Shown one piece after another: positions 8,845 to 18,079 of a stretch of 64,000 nucleotides of DNA. The stretch's first letter is position 1. Each line of letters opens with the position of its first letter. The notes beneath the pieces are model-generated. The model made no database searches and was not told the origin of the DNA. It saw only the letters and a program-made list of their open reading frames with translations. The DNA comes from Neobacillus drentensis NBRC 102427 (lineage in GTDB: Bacteria; Bacillota; Bacilli; Bacillales; Cytobacillaceae), in NCBI RefSeq assembly GCF_001591445.1, contig NZ_BCUX01000005.1, forward strand, positions 155,467 to 219,466, written 5' to 3'. Made by a program: the position numbers and the translations under genes.

Positions 8845-9693
8845 TTATTTCAACTCGTTATGCCAGCTGATGCCCAGTGTATTTTCACCGGCATGTACAC
8901 CAATGACCGCCCCTAAAGGACAACAAATAATCTGAAGCCGAGGAAATTCCTTTCTTAATTCGTCTTTCCAATTCGCTGCATGTTCCTCGTGCAACCCATA
9001 TAATAAATATACTTCTTTAAAATGGTATTGCTCGTAGGAGGATCGTAAGTAATCCAATATTTTTTCCTTTGCCTTTTTCTCACTTCGGGCTTTTTCCTTT
9101 ACACTTAACGCACCATCAACAATCGAAATAATTGGTTTTACGTTCAGCATACTGCCGAGAAAGAATTTTAGACCTGACATACGGCCACTGCGGTGGAGCT
9201 GTTCTAAACTGCCGACAAGAACATAAGTCTCATTCGTTTTCTTAATCGTTTCAAGCTGATGAATTACCGATTCAATACCAGCTCCTTCTTCAACCAGCCT
9301 AATCCCTTCTTTTAGTAAAGCCGTCATCGGATAAGTTAAGATATTCGAATCAAAGGTGGTAACTGGAATCTCCACCAGCTTCGCTGCTTGTTCACTCGAG
9401 GAAACCGTCCCGCTTAATTTTCCTGATAAAAGCACGGCAACCACTTGGTCGTACTTCTTAGACAGTTGTTCGTATAAGATCTGAAAAGCTCCAATCGAAG
9501 GTTGTGATGTCTTGGGGGGATTTTTAAGCTGCTTTAATCGCTCGAATAATTGGGCAGAGGTTAAGTCGATCCCATCTGAAAATTCCTCACCATCAAGTAA
9601 TATGGTTAGTGGTATGGTATATAAATCCGGATGATTTTTTAGTTCTTCGTCTAAATAGGCGGTACTATCCGTGACCCAAGCTATTTTGACCAA
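8845..9693 (-). CDS. DegV-family fatty-acid-binding protein
   Basis: About 282 residues with DegV features: WVTDSTAYL at the N terminus, PLTI and a SQPSIGAF motif, SSKLSGT-like SGKLSGTVSS, and HRSGRMSG ahead of the C-terminal domain. DegV/FakB proteins bind a fatty acid and present it to FakA for phosphorylation. I prefer the TTG at 9693 since AAAGGGGAG abuts the ATG at 9699 with no spacing. No fakA is in this window. Which DegV paralogue this is cannot be told. Confidence 0.85.
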   Translation of the reverse strand: MVKIAWVTDSTAYLDEELKNHPDLYTIPLTILLDGEEFSDGIDLTSAQLFERLKQLKNPPKTSQPSIGAFQILYEQLSKKYDQVVAVLLSGKLSGTVSSSEQAAKLVEIPVTTFDSNILTYPMTALLKEGIRLVEEGAGIESVIHQLETIKKTNETYVLVGSLEQLHRSGRMSGLKFFLGSMLNVKPIISIVDGALSVKEKARSEKKAKEKILDYLRSSYEQYHFKEVYLLYGLHEEHAANWKDELRKEFPRLQIICCPLGAVIGVHAGENTLGISWHNELK

Positions 9694-9775
9694 AGTCATC
9701 TCCCCTTTTTATTAAAATTAAACATATAAATCAATCGTACCTAAAAGTTTGAATATTGTAAATATTTAAAAGGCG

Positions 9776-9815
9776 TAAGCAAAACCAGCTCTTACTAAAA
9801 AAGCTGGTTTCGCTT
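9776..9815 (-). terminator. Probable terminator after the 9.8-10.3 kb gene
   Basis: AAACCAGCT and AGCTGGTTT form a 9-bp stem between the two genes; the T-run on the minus strand is short, so efficiency is uncertain. Confidence 0.55.
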
Positions 9816-9821
9816 TTGACC

Positions 9822-10340
9822 CTAATATTCGTGGCTAAGTTTTTTTAGTGTAATCATGATAAATTCAGTCATTTCAATCAAATCATCCATTTGGTCTTCG
9901 CGAATCAATCGGTCAAATTCAATCTTAATTTGATGATTAAATCTACTTTCGATTTCAAGCGGTTGATATTGAACAGTTTGAGTAATCTTTCTAGTCGAAC
10001 CCCAAACACCAAGGAGAATGGTTTCAATTTTTTGAAAATCAATCTCTTGAACCTTTGGTTCAGATAAAAATTGGAGTCTCAGTTGACATCCTGCCTTCTG
10101 CTCTAAAAGTAGTGGCGGTAAAAGCTCGGCAGCTAGATTAACTAGATTTGCTTTCATTTCAATTTTAGCTGAAATATTATGATTAGGTAATTGAAACGAC
10201 ACATCAAAACTTCGAGACATCTTCGCTATGTTGATTAGATCGTTTCGATCGGTAATAATAATCTCCCCGATTATATCTAAATCGTAAAGAGCCCCTTCAA
10301 TCACCACTTTCATGTTATCGAAGGCTGTTGGATCAAACAT
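9822..10340 (-). CDS. Conserved hypothetical protein, 172 aa
   Basis: I do not recognise this protein. It is soluble, mildly acidic, with alternating beta-like and helical stretches and no signal peptide or catalytic motif. The N terminus begins MFDPTAFDNMKVV and the C terminus is helical. A good GGGAG site precedes the ATG. It follows fhs by 16 bases in the same direction, so it is probably co-transcribed with it. Codon use looks like that of its neighbours. Confidence 0.65.
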   Translation of the reverse strand: MFDPTAFDNMKVVIEGALYDLDIIGEIIITDRNDLINIAKMSRSFDVSFQLPNHNISAKIEMKANLVNLAAELLPPLLLEQKAGCQLRLQFLSEPKVQEIDFQKIETILLGVWGSTRKITQTVQYQPLEIESRFNHQIKIEFDRLIREDQMDDLIEMTEFIMITLKKLSHEY

Positions 10341-10356
10341 GTACTTTACTCCCTTT

Positions 10357-12045
10357 TTAGAAAAGCCCTATTGCATTCCCGTCTTCATCTACATCCATAT
10401 TTAAGGCGGAAGGTTTTTTCGGCAGACCTGGCATGGTCATTACATCACCAGTTAATGCGACAATAAATCCAGCTCCAATCGAAGGTTTAAACTCCCTAAC
10501 CGTCACGACGAAATCAGAAGGTCTACCAAGCTTTCCCGGATCATCAGACAAGGAATACTGGGATTTCGCCATGCAAACAGCCAAATGAGACCAACCAAAC
10601 TTTTCAAAATCAATTAATTGTTTTTTAGCTTTAGAAGAAAATTCTACATCTTTGCCCCCGTAAACCTTTTGAACAATGATTCTAACTTTCTGTTCAATCG
10701 AGTCAGATAGGTCGTATAAGGATTTAAAATTATTTTCACGTGAGTCAATGACTGCTAAAAGTGTTTCAGCAAGCTCGATACCGCCCGCTCCGCCTTTTTC
10801 CCAGACTTCGGTTAATGCTACCGGAACGTTTTCACTTTCACACATATCGAGTAATGTTTTTACTTCGAGATCTGTATCAGTGATGAATTTGTTAATTGCA
10901 ACGACTGCTGGTAATCCAAAGCTATCGATTGTCTCAATGTGTTTTTTTAGATTTGCAAAACCAAGTGTTAGTGACGAAATATTCTCTTTAGCTAATTCAT
11001 TTTTCGGAACGCCACCATGCATTTTTAACGCACGAATCGTCGCAACGATAACAACTGCCTCTGGTTTAATACCCGCACTTCTTGATTTAATATGTAAAAA
11101 CTTTTCCGCACCCAAGTCCGCTCCAAAGCCGGCTTCAGTGATAACATAATCTGCTAACTTAGCCGCAGCTTGTGTGGCGATGACGCTATTACATCCATGG
11201 GCAATATTTGCAAATGGCCCGCCATGAATAAGAGCTGGCGTATGTTCAATCGTTTGCACTAGGTTTGGTTTTACCGCATCCTTTAACAATAACGTTAAGG
11301 CGCCTTCCACCCCTAAGTCACCCACGGTAACTGGTTCCTTATGATAATTATAAGCGACGACCATCCGTGATAAACGTAATTTTAAATCTTTTAGGTCTGT
11401 GGCTAAACATAAAACCGCCATAATCTCAGATGCAACAGTTATATCAAAACCGTCTTCCCTAGGAACCCCTTGAAGTGGACCACCAAGTCCAATAATTACT
11501 TTTCTTAATGCACGATCATTTAAATCTACGGCCCGTTTCCAGACAATTCTCCGTTGATCGATATTAAGTTCATTTCCTTGTTGGAGATGATTGTCGATTA
11601 ATGCTGCTAGAGCATTATTTGCAGTCGTAATCGCATGCAGATCTCCGGTAAAATGTAAATTGATGTCTTCCATTGGCAGGACTTGCGAGAATCCACCGCC
11701 GGTTGCCCCACCCTTTATACCCATAGTAGGTCCAAGAGAAGGCTCTCTTAGAGCGATCATTGTTTTTTTACCAATCCGGTTAAAAGCATCGGCTAATCCA
11801 ACAGTCACAGTCGATTTACCTTCGCCTGCAGGTGTTGGATTAATGGCAGTGACAAGGATAATTTTTCCACTTTCTTTTGTTTTGAGTTTAGCTAAAGCTT
11901 CATTTGAGAGTTTTGCTTTATATTTACCAAAGAGCTCTAAATCATCTTCTTCCAAACCAATTTTTTCGGCGATTTCAACAATTGGTTTCATCTTTGATTC
12001 TTGTGCAATTTCAATGTCTGATTTCACTGCTGTTTTCAATACCAC
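10357..12045 (-). CDS. fhs: Formate-tetrahydrofolate ligase
   Basis: About 562 residues with the whole Fhs signature: the ATP loop [36 protein letters not shown], and the C-terminal [13 protein letters not shown]. The enzyme makes 10-formyl-THF from formate, ATP and THF for purine and fMet synthesis. I place the start at GTG 12045, which has GGGGG at suitable distance; ATG at 12060 lies inside that site. A candidate CcpA site overlaps the promoter region upstream. Confidence 0.96.
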   Translation of the reverse strand: MVLKTAVKSDIEIAQESKMKPIVEIAEKIGLEEDDLELFGKYKAKLSNEALAKLKTKESGKIILVTAINPTPAGEGKSTVTVGLADAFNRIGKKTMIALREPSLGPTMGIKGGATGGGFSQVLPMEDINLHFTGDLHAITTANNALAALIDNHLQQGNELNIDQRRIVWKRAVDLNDRALRKVIIGLGGPLQGVPREDGFDITVASEIMAVLCLATDLKDLKLRLSRMVVAYNYHKEPVTVGDLGVEGALTLLLKDAVKPNLVQTIEHTPALIHGGPFANIAHGCNSVIATQAAAKLADYVITEAGFGADLGAEKFLHIKSRSAGIKPEAVVIVATIRALKMHGGVPKNELAKENISSLTLGFANLKKHIETIDSFGLPAVVAINKFITDTDLEVKTLLDMCESENVPVALTEVWEKGGAGGIELAETLLAVIDSRENNFKSLYDLSDSIEQKVRIIVQKVYGGKDVEFSSKAKKQLIDFEKFGWSHLAVCMAKSQYSLSDDPGKLGRPSDFVVTVREFKPSIGAGFIVALTGDVMTMPGLPKKPSALNMDVDEDGNAIGLF

Positions 12046-12098
12046 CTTTATCCCCCGCATTCCTCATTAATTATTTGGCTTACGATTTCATTGTATCA

Positions 12099-12112
12099 AA
12101 CAAGCGCTTTCA
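12099..12112. promoter_or_regulatory. Candidate CcpA (cre) site upstream of fhs
   Basis: On the minus strand TGAAAGCGCTTGTT agrees with the cre consensus TGWAARCGYTWNCW except at one position. A TACAAT -10-like box for fhs follows at once, so binding would block the promoter. Half-site symmetry AAGCGCTT is perfect. Confidence 0.45.
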
Positions 12113-12200
12113 TTCCGATATCTAATTATGAATAAATTAATAACTTTTCTGAATTTATAATAATGTTTATAATATAATTATCAAATATTTTAAATATTCA

Positions 12201-12228
12201 TTGACTTCCGGCTGTAGGTAGTTATATT
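12201..12228 (+). promoter_or_regulatory. Sigma-A promoter of metA
   Basis: TTGACT (12201-12206) and TATATT (12223-12228) are 16 bases apart. The metA start lies about 50 bases past the expected transcription start. No S-box or T-box lies between. Confidence 0.6.
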
Positions 12229-12285
12229 TAATGGATGAAGGATTTTGAAAAATGCCTAATTAAACTTATTAAAGGGGATGGTCAC

Positions 12286-13194
12286 TTGCCAATAAACATT
12301 CCAAAACTCCTTCCAGCAAGGGAAATACTCGAAACTGAAAATATTTTTATCATGGACGATGAGCGTGCCATTTCACAAGACATCAGACCATTAAATATCC
12401 TCATTCTGAATTTGATGCCTGAAAAAGAGAAAGCTGAAACACAGATTTTACGATTATTGGGAAACTCGCCCTTGCAAGTAAATGTTAATTTTTTAAAAAC
12501 GAACTCGTATGAATCTACCCATACGAGCAAACAGCATCTTGAACAGTTTTACACCACCTTTTCTCAAGTGAAAAACCTAAAATTTGATGGGATGATCATA
12601 ACAGGTGCTCCTGTCGAATTATTAGAATTTGATCAAGTGAAATATTGGTCTGAATTAACCGAGATCATGGACTGGGCCGATCAAAACGTCACCTCTACCC
12701 TGCATATTTGCTGGGGGGCACAGGCGGCACTTTACTATCATTACGGGATTGGTAAATTTGAATTACAGCGAAAATGCTCCGGAATTTATGCTCATCGGGT
12801 TTTCGAACCAAATGATACTTTGCTGCGAGGGTTTGATGACCAATTTTATGCTCCTCATTCTCGCTATACCGATGTATCAATTGAAGCAATTAAAAAGAAT
12901 TCTAAATTAACATTGCTTGCTGCTTCTGAGGATGCAGGAGCACTATTAATTGCCTCTCGAAACAGAAAGCATGTCATGATTACTGGACATTTGGAATATG
13001 AATCAGATTCGCTTGCACAGGAATACGAACGGGATCTGAATAAGGGTCTTGAAATCCATATCCCGGAGAACTACTTCCCAAATAATGATCCGACTCAACC
13101 GCCAATAAATCGATGGCGTTCTCATGGACATTTATTCTTTTCAAACTGGCTTAATTATTATGTCTACCAGGAAACCCCTTTTTTTTGGGGTTAA
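12286..13194 (+). CDS. metA: Homoserine O-acetyltransferase MetA
   Basis: The start is a TTG at 12286 with AAAGGGG 8 bases upstream, giving MPINIPK, the usual MetA start, and 302 residues. Catalytic Cys142 is in [12 protein letters not shown]. Position 111 is Glu (TGAPVE), the residue known to select acetyl-CoA over succinyl-CoA; E. coli has Gly there. So the product should be O-acetylhomoserine for methionine synthesis. The gene is monocistronic, flanked by its own promoter and terminator. Confidence 0.95.
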   Translation: MPINIPKLLPAREILETENIFIMDDERAISQDIRPLNILILNLMPEKEKAETQILRLLGNSPLQVNVNFLKTNSYESTHTSKQHLEQFYTTFSQVKNLKFDGMIITGAPVELLEFDQVKYWSELTEIMDWADQNVTSTLHICWGAQAALYYHYGIGKFELQRKCSGIYAHRVFEPNDTLLRGFDDQFYAPHSRYTDVSIEAIKKNSKLTLLAASEDAGALLIASRNRKHVMITGHLEYESDSLAQEYERDLNKGLEIHIPENYFPNNDPTQPPINRWRSHGHLFFSNWLNYYVYQETPFFWG

Positions 13195-13198
13195 TACC

Positions 13199-13227
13199 AA
13201 GCATCGGTTAAATTCCGATGCTTTTTT
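13199..13227 (+). terminator. metA terminator
   Basis: AAGCATCGG and CCGATGCTT form a 9-bp stem with a 7-base loop, followed by TTTTT. Confidence 0.9.
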
Positions 13228-13309
13228 GTTTATTATTTGAAAAAATAGAAAGAATATAGGTAAAGCATGGTAATAATTTTAATTTATTTTTTGGAGGGGA
13301 ATAATTATC

Positions 13310-13522
13310 ATGGAATCCATTGTTGCACTTCATCGTAATTACTTTGGGGAAATAATCAATTTTGTTACTTCTGAGGGAAGAATTATCTCTTATCGAAAAG
13401 CAATCCAAGAAGCTGAAAATGGGCTAATCCAAGGGATACTGGCTGTAGAGGAAGGACATGGAAAAATGTCTTTAATTCCGGAAAGTGACCAGTCTTTTGA
13501 TCAATACCCGGATTTATATTAG
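13310..13522 (+). CDS. DUF3892 family small protein
   Basis: The 70-residue product begins MESIVALHRNYFGEI and contains GRIISYRKAIQEAENG, the pattern of DUF3892 proteins common in Bacillaceae. Function is unknown. GGAGGGG stands 10 bases before the ATG. It is a single gene with a shared terminator against mntR. Confidence 0.75.
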   Translation: MESIVALHRNYFGEIINFVTSEGRIISYRKAIQEAENGLIQGILAVEEGHGKMSLIPESDQSFDQYPDLY

Positions 13523-13557
13523 AAGCACCCGGCAATTGCTGCCAGGTGCTTCCTTTT
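13522..13557. terminator. Bidirectional terminator between the DUF3892 gene and mntR
   Basis: GAAGCACC...GGTGCTTC with an inner GGCA/TGCC pairing forms a long stem, followed by CCTTTT on the plus strand. Confidence 0.75.
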
Positions 13558-13559
13558 GG

Positions 13560-13979
13560 TTAATTTTCATTCTGTTTTTGAATTTCAGTTAGAGCCTCAA
13601 TCCGTTTTTGATCTTCTTCAAAGAACTGAACCAGGTCACCAATTCGATCAATTGAATCCCAACTTAAATGGTGTTCAATCCCTTCGACATCGTTATAAAT
13701 ATTTTCGTTTTTAACTCCGATTATTTTTAGGAACTGTTCAAGTAAATCATGTCTGAAGACCAGTCGCTTGCCTATCTTTTTACCCTTGGCTGTTAGCACG
13801 AGCCCTCTATATTTTTCGTAAACTAAATATTCATCTTTATCAAGCTTTTGCACCATTTTCGTTACTGAGGAGGGATGTACAGAAAGCGCTTCTGCAATAT
13901 CTGAGACCCGCGCGTATCCTTTTTCTTCAATCAAAATATATATTTGTTCAATATAATCTTCCATACTAGGTGTTGGCAT
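13560..13979 (-). CDS. mntR: Manganese transport regulator MntR
   Basis: From ATG 13979 (GGAGGG 6 bases upstream) the protein has 139 residues starting [14 protein letters not shown]. Metal ligands of the B. subtilis protein are kept: Asp8, Glu11 and the GIEHHL cluster in the dimerisation domain. The winged helix ([22 protein letters not shown]) matches closely. MntR represses Mn(II) uptake genes and activates efflux genes when Mn(II) is bound. A GTG at 14006 gives a longer frame, but it lies upstream of the ribosome site. Confidence 0.95.
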   Translation of the reverse strand: MPTPSMEDYIEQIYILIEEKGYARVSDIAEALSVHPSSVTKMVQKLDKDEYLVYEKYRGLVLTAKGKKIGKRLVFRHDLLEQFLKIIGVKNENIYNDVEGIEHHLSWDSIDRIGDLVQFFEEDQKRIEALTEIQKQNEN

Positions 13980-14012
13980 CCCGTACCCTCCAAAAAAATT
14001 ACTCACCTAAAA

Positions 14013-14038
14013 GTTTACTATATAAAAAAATAGTAAAC
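14013..14038. promoter_or_regulatory. Perfect inverted repeat upstream of mntR
   Basis: GTTTACTAT (14013-14021) and ATAGTAAAC (14030-14038) are exact inverted copies 8 bases apart, 34 bases before the mntR start. It could be an operator (autoregulation) or the end of the topB transcript; the short T-run after it does not favour a terminator. Confidence 0.4.
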
Positions 14039-14070
14039 AAGGCACTTTATCACATATCTAATTTACAATT

Positions 14071-16239
14071 TTATTTTGAGGCTTTTTCTTCCCATAAAAA
14101 TTTAACCTTTTTTTCAGCTTCGTCTAAAAAAAGCCGTGCATTAAAGGTCTTTTCTTTATTAACGAATCCTTCAATCAGCTCTGTTTTCCCTTCTGATAAA
14201 AGCAGCTTAATGTTCTTTTGGGTAATGTTTTTACCTAATATTTTCTTTGAAATGGTAAAATTACAATGATTCTTTTGATAATTTGAACAACCGTAAAAAC
14301 TCCCCTTATCTACTACTGACCCATCACATTTTTTACAAGGACCAAGCTTTGTAACGGTCTGCTTCCTTCCCTTTTGCTTACCGGGCGCAAAATTTTCGCG
14401 AATATCCTCCGAGAAAGTCCAGGTAGTAGCTTGACCCATACTTGACGAAATTAAGTGAATGACCATTTTCTTTGTTTGCTCCATAAACTGCTTTGGTGCA
14501 GCGGACCCCTCTGATATTTCCTTTAGTTTCTGCTCCCATTTTGCAGTCATTTCCGGTGAAGCTAAGATTTCTTTGCCAATGGCCTCAATCAGGATTTTGG
14601 CTTTGGCTGTAGCATAAACTAAATTCTTATTAACCTCAATGTATAGGCGGTCCTTTAGCATTGTGATGATGCCTGCTCTGGTAGCTTCAGTTCCTAGGCC
14701 CTCGGTCTTTGTCAGAATTCTTTCCAGTTCCTTATCATCTATATGCTTACCGGCCGTTTTCATTAACGTAATCAATTGTCCTTCTGTATAGCGCTTTGGT
14801 GGTTGCGTTTTGCTTTCTTTGACTTCCACCTTATCCGTTCGGCCCTGCTCACCTTCAGATAACTTCGGTAGCGCTGGCTCATCATCATTGTCTTTTGGAT
14901 TCAGTACTTTTCGCCAGCCTTCTTCAATTTGTACCTTCCCTTTCGAGATAAACGCTGCCCTTCCGTCGACCATAGTGGTCACAGTCGTATATTCAGCAAT
15001 AGCCTTATTGTAGTGTGCGGCGATCAAACTTGTAACGACTAAATCGTAGATTATTTTCTCATCAGGGCTGAGTCGCGCTACATTTGGGATTTGTTCCGTC
15101 GGAATAATTGCATAGTGGTCCGTGACCTTTTTTTCATTCACATAGCGTTTATTTTCTGAAATCGAAGCCAAAGGTAAGGGAAAAAAGTTTTCGTAGTCCT
15201 TAATATGGCTTAATTTGTTTAAGATTTCCGGGAAAGTATTCGCTTCTTCTTTTGTTACGTACCGTGAATCAGATCGAGGGTACGAGACATTTCCCTTTTG
15301 ATAGAGCTTTTGCATAACATCCAGTGTTTTCTTAGGAGAGAATTTAAAGCGTTTATTTGCCTCCGCTTGGAGGGCGGACAAATTATATAAAAGTGGAGGA
15401 AAGAACTCTTTTCTTTCTGATTGAACCTCACTAACTTCTGCAGGTTTATCCTTGCAAAAAGCCGCAACTTTTTCGGCTAACTCTTTTGTCTTTACTCGAG
15501 TTTCTCCATCATTCTGCCATTTCCCGGTATATTTTTTTCCATTCATTGAAAAATGAGCGAGAACCTCCCAAAAGGGCTCAGCTTTAAAGTTCTCAATTTC
15601 TAATTCTCTTTTCACAATAAGTGCTAAGGTTGGCGTTTGTACTCTGCCAACTGAAAATACATCGGAAAATCCTTGTTTTTGTAAAAGTAAGCTATACAAA
15701 CGTGAAGCATTCATACCAACTACCCAGTCAGCACAGGCTCTAGTGTAGGCCTCAAAAAATAAGCTCCTCGTTTCCTGCTCATCTAACAGCTTTTTAAAAC
15801 CCTCTTTAATACTATTAGCTGTTAACGACGAGATCCAGAGCCTTTTCATTGGTTTATGACATTTTGTTAGCCTGAGAATATTGCGGATAATCAGTTCACC
15901 TTCGCGTCCCGCATCACCTGCATGTATTATTTCAGTAACTTGAGAATCAGACACTAACTTTTTTATTATGGCAAATTGTTTTGCCTTATCCTTTGATACC
16001 TCGTATTCAAACTGTTCAGGGATAATTGGTAAATTATCTAACGACCATTTTTTCCAACCCTGCTGATATTTTTCGGGCGAGACTAGTTGGCAGACATGAC
16101 CAATTGCCCAGGTCACATAGGCTCCCTGAGGAAAAACATCATTTGGAAAAATTTCAATAAAACCATTTTGTTTTTTATGTTTAAAGATTGATGCTAAGGT
16201 TGATCCTTGATCCGGCTTTTCGGCAATAATTAATTTCAT
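14071..16239 (-). CDS. topB: DNA topoisomerase III
   Basis: From ATG 16239 (AAGGGAG 8 bases upstream) the protein has 722 residues. The Toprim domain is MKLIIAEKPDQG at the start and HAGDAGREGELI near residue 105; the catalytic tyrosine is in SYPRSDSRY at about residue 320; a single C-terminal zinc ribbon (CKKCDG...CSNYQKNHC) follows. It relaxes and decatenates DNA. The frame is open further upstream into the end of cydC, but that extension has no topoisomerase similarity. Confidence 0.93.
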   Translation of the reverse strand: MKLIIAEKPDQGSTLASIFKHKKQNGFIEIFPNDVFPQGAYVTWAIGHVCQLVSPEKYQQGWKKWSLDNLPIIPEQFEYEVSKDKAKQFAIIKKLVSDSQVTEIIHAGDAGREGELIIRNILRLTKCHKPMKRLWISSLTANSIKEGFKKLLDEQETRSLFFEAYTRACADWVVGMNASRLYSLLLQKQGFSDVFSVGRVQTPTLALIVKRELEIENFKAEPFWEVLAHFSMNGKKYTGKWQNDGETRVKTKELAEKVAAFCKDKPAEVSEVQSERKEFFPPLLYNLSALQAEANKRFKFSPKKTLDVMQKLYQKGNVSYPRSDSRYVTKEEANTFPEILNKLSHIKDYENFFPLPLASISENKRYVNEKKVTDHYAIIPTEQIPNVARLSPDEKIIYDLVVTSLIAAHYNKAIAEYTTVTTMVDGRAAFISKGKVQIEEGWRKVLNPKDNDDEPALPKLSEGEQGRTDKVEVKESKTQPPKRYTEGQLITLMKTAGKHIDDKELERILTKTEGLGTEATRAGIITMLKDRLYIEVNKNLVYATAKAKILIEAIGKEILASPEMTAKWEQKLKEISEGSAAPKQFMEQTKKMVIHLISSSMGQATTWTFSEDIRENFAPGKQKGRKQTVTKLGPCKKCDGSVVDKGSFYGCSNYQKNHCNFTISKKILGKNITQKNIKLLLSEGKTELIEGFVNKEKTFNARLFLDEAEKKVKFLWEEKASK

Positions 16240-16345
16240 TATGATTGCTCCCTTTTTACAAAGCATCCCGAAATCCATTTTACCCATTAAATCCAGTGTT
16301 CGTAAAGATAAATAATTACCAATATCCAGTAATTCCCTGAACATA

Positions 16346-18079
16346 TTATGACAATGGACAATCGAGACGATATAATCGCATGTATCTTTCTTCACTTTCC
16401 AATAATTGTTGATGACTTCCTTCCATGGCAATTTTTCCTCGGTCCAGAAAAATGATGCGGTCCATGTTCTCAACACCAGTCAAATGGTGAGTCACCCAAA
16501 TTATTGTTTTATCTCTTAATGTTGTAAATATCGTATTCAACAGGTCTATTTCTGTAATCGGATCTAGACCAACTGTTGGTTCATCAAGGATAACGACCGG
16601 TGTATTTTGAAGCAGTATTCTAGCCAGAGCAATTCTCTGTCGTTCTCCCCCTGAGAATCGTTGTCCGGTTTCCTGCATATTTGTTTGATAACCTTTAGGT
16701 AATGTTTCTATTAATCCTTCTAATTGGACCATTCGAGCGACGCGATAAACCTCCTCATCACTCGCCTCCGGGCAGCCTAAGCGAATATTATTTAGAACTG
16801 AAGTATTAAACAGGTAAGCCTTTTGATTCAGTACTGACATGAGGGTTGGAATAACCGATTCCAAGTTCTTTGCATTTAAGCCATTTATCCGTACTTCACC
16901 ACTTGTTGGTTCAAGTGCACCCTGAATCAAATTTAAAAGGGTCGATTTACCCGAACCACTTCGCCCAATAATCGCAATTTTTTCACCTTGTTCTACCTTT
17001 AGGGTAACATCTTTTAATAGCGGTTCGTTTTGATGATATCCAAATGATAACTTGTTGAGTTCTAGTGTAACTTGAGCTATTGACAGGGTATCTGGCATAA
17101 CCACAGCGGAACTCATAATTTGCGATTTATCACTTTCGATACTGTCAAGACGTTTTAATGAATCGTGATATGTAGCTGTTTCACTGACGGCACTTGCGAT
17201 GGGCAAGAACGATTCCACTAAGGACAACAATACAAGACCAAATGCAGCGATTAAGGTTGACGGGATTTCCCCGCTCATTGTTAGTCCATTCGCCCAAGCA
17301 ATTGTCACGACAACAATCGTACCAAGTACGATTTGATTTGCAACATCTCTCCAATTCACAAAAGAAAGCTTACGTGCTTCCACCAAAAACAATTGCTGTT
17401 CTTGTTTTTCATTCCGACGGATGAAACTGGAATGATTCCCACTAAAAATCCAATCGCTAATTCCAAAAACTGCATCCGTGAATTGGTAATAAAGCTGATG
17501 TCTTCCTATTTTCAATTTATCATTTAGTGCTCTCGTGTATAGGAATGAAAAAAGAGGGCCAATAAACAAAATCAAACCCATCAGACCTGCGAGAGTCAGG
17601 GCGAATGGAAGAGAAAACATACCGGCACAAATAATAATCAGCGCGTAAATGATAATAGAAACAAGGGAGGGAAACAGGGTTTTTAAGTAAAAATCCTGTA
17701 AATGCTCGATATCATCTGCAAGGACACCGAGAACGTCTCCCGTTCGAAACCGGGAACGGAGGAAAAAAGCTTGAGGTTCGATTATTTTATATAATCTTAT
17801 ACGCATTTCTGAAAGAACTTTCAATATGATAGAGTGTCCTGTCAGCCTTTCGGCATAACTTAATACTGCTCGGCCAATCCCAAAGGTGCGAACCCCAACA
17901 ATTGGCACATAGACCATTAAAATCGATTCCGGCTGAGTCGCTGCTTTAGATATTAAATAGCCTGAGGTAAACATTAAGCCCGCCCCAAAGAGAATCGTCA
18001 TGGTACCAAGAAAGCAGGCAAGAATAAACTGCCAACGATAGCGTCGTAAATATGGATAAATCCATTTCTCCTTCCCCAC
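16346..18079 (-). CDS. cydC: ABC transporter CydC (heterodimeric thiol exporter subunit)
   Basis: The protein has 577 residues: six membrane helices in residues 1-320, then an ABC ATPase with Walker A IGRSGSGKST, signature RFSGGERQRIALAR and Walker B VVILDEPTVGLD. With CydD it forms the inner-membrane exporter needed to assemble cytochrome bd. It starts one base after the cydD stop. In B. subtilis the two names are assigned by gene order, so labels can be swapped between databases. Confidence 0.92.
   Translation of the reverse strand: MGKEKWIYPYLRRYRWQFILACFLGTMTILFGAGLMFTSGYLISKAATQPESILMVYVPIVGVRTFGIGRAVLSYAERLTGHSIILKVLSEMRIRLYKIIEPQAFFLRSRFRTGDVLGVLADDIEHLQDFYLKTLFPSLVSIIIYALIIICAGMFSLPFALTLAGLMGLILFIGPLFSFLYTRALNDKLKIGRHQLYYQFTDAVFGISDWIFSGNHSSFIRRNEKQEQQLFLVEARKLSFVNWRDVANQIVLGTIVVVTIAWANGLTMSGEIPSTLIAAFGLVLLSLVESFLPIASAVSETATYHDSLKRLDSIESDKSQIMSSAVVMPDTLSIAQVTLELNKLSFGYHQNEPLLKDVTLKVEQGEKIAIIGRSGSGKSTLLNLIQGALEPTSGEVRINGLNAKNLESVIPTLMSVLNQKAYLFNTSVLNNIRLGCPEASDEEVYRVARMVQLEGLIETLPKGYQTNMQETGQRFSGGERQRIALARILLQNTPVVILDEPTVGLDPITEIDLLNTIFTTLRDKTIIWVTHHLTGVENMDRIIFLDRGKIAMEGSHQQLLESEERYMRLYRLDCPLS

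Noticed and set aside
10676..12125. Several plus-strand frames of 70-160 residues
   Set aside because: All are shadows of fhs on the other strand with no family similarity.
12061..12285. SAM riboswitch or T-box before metA
   Set aside because: No conserved core sequence of either element is found.
16240..16476. N-terminal extension of the topB frame
   Set aside because: Topoisomerase similarity and the ribosome site both begin at 16239; the extension overlaps the end of cydC.
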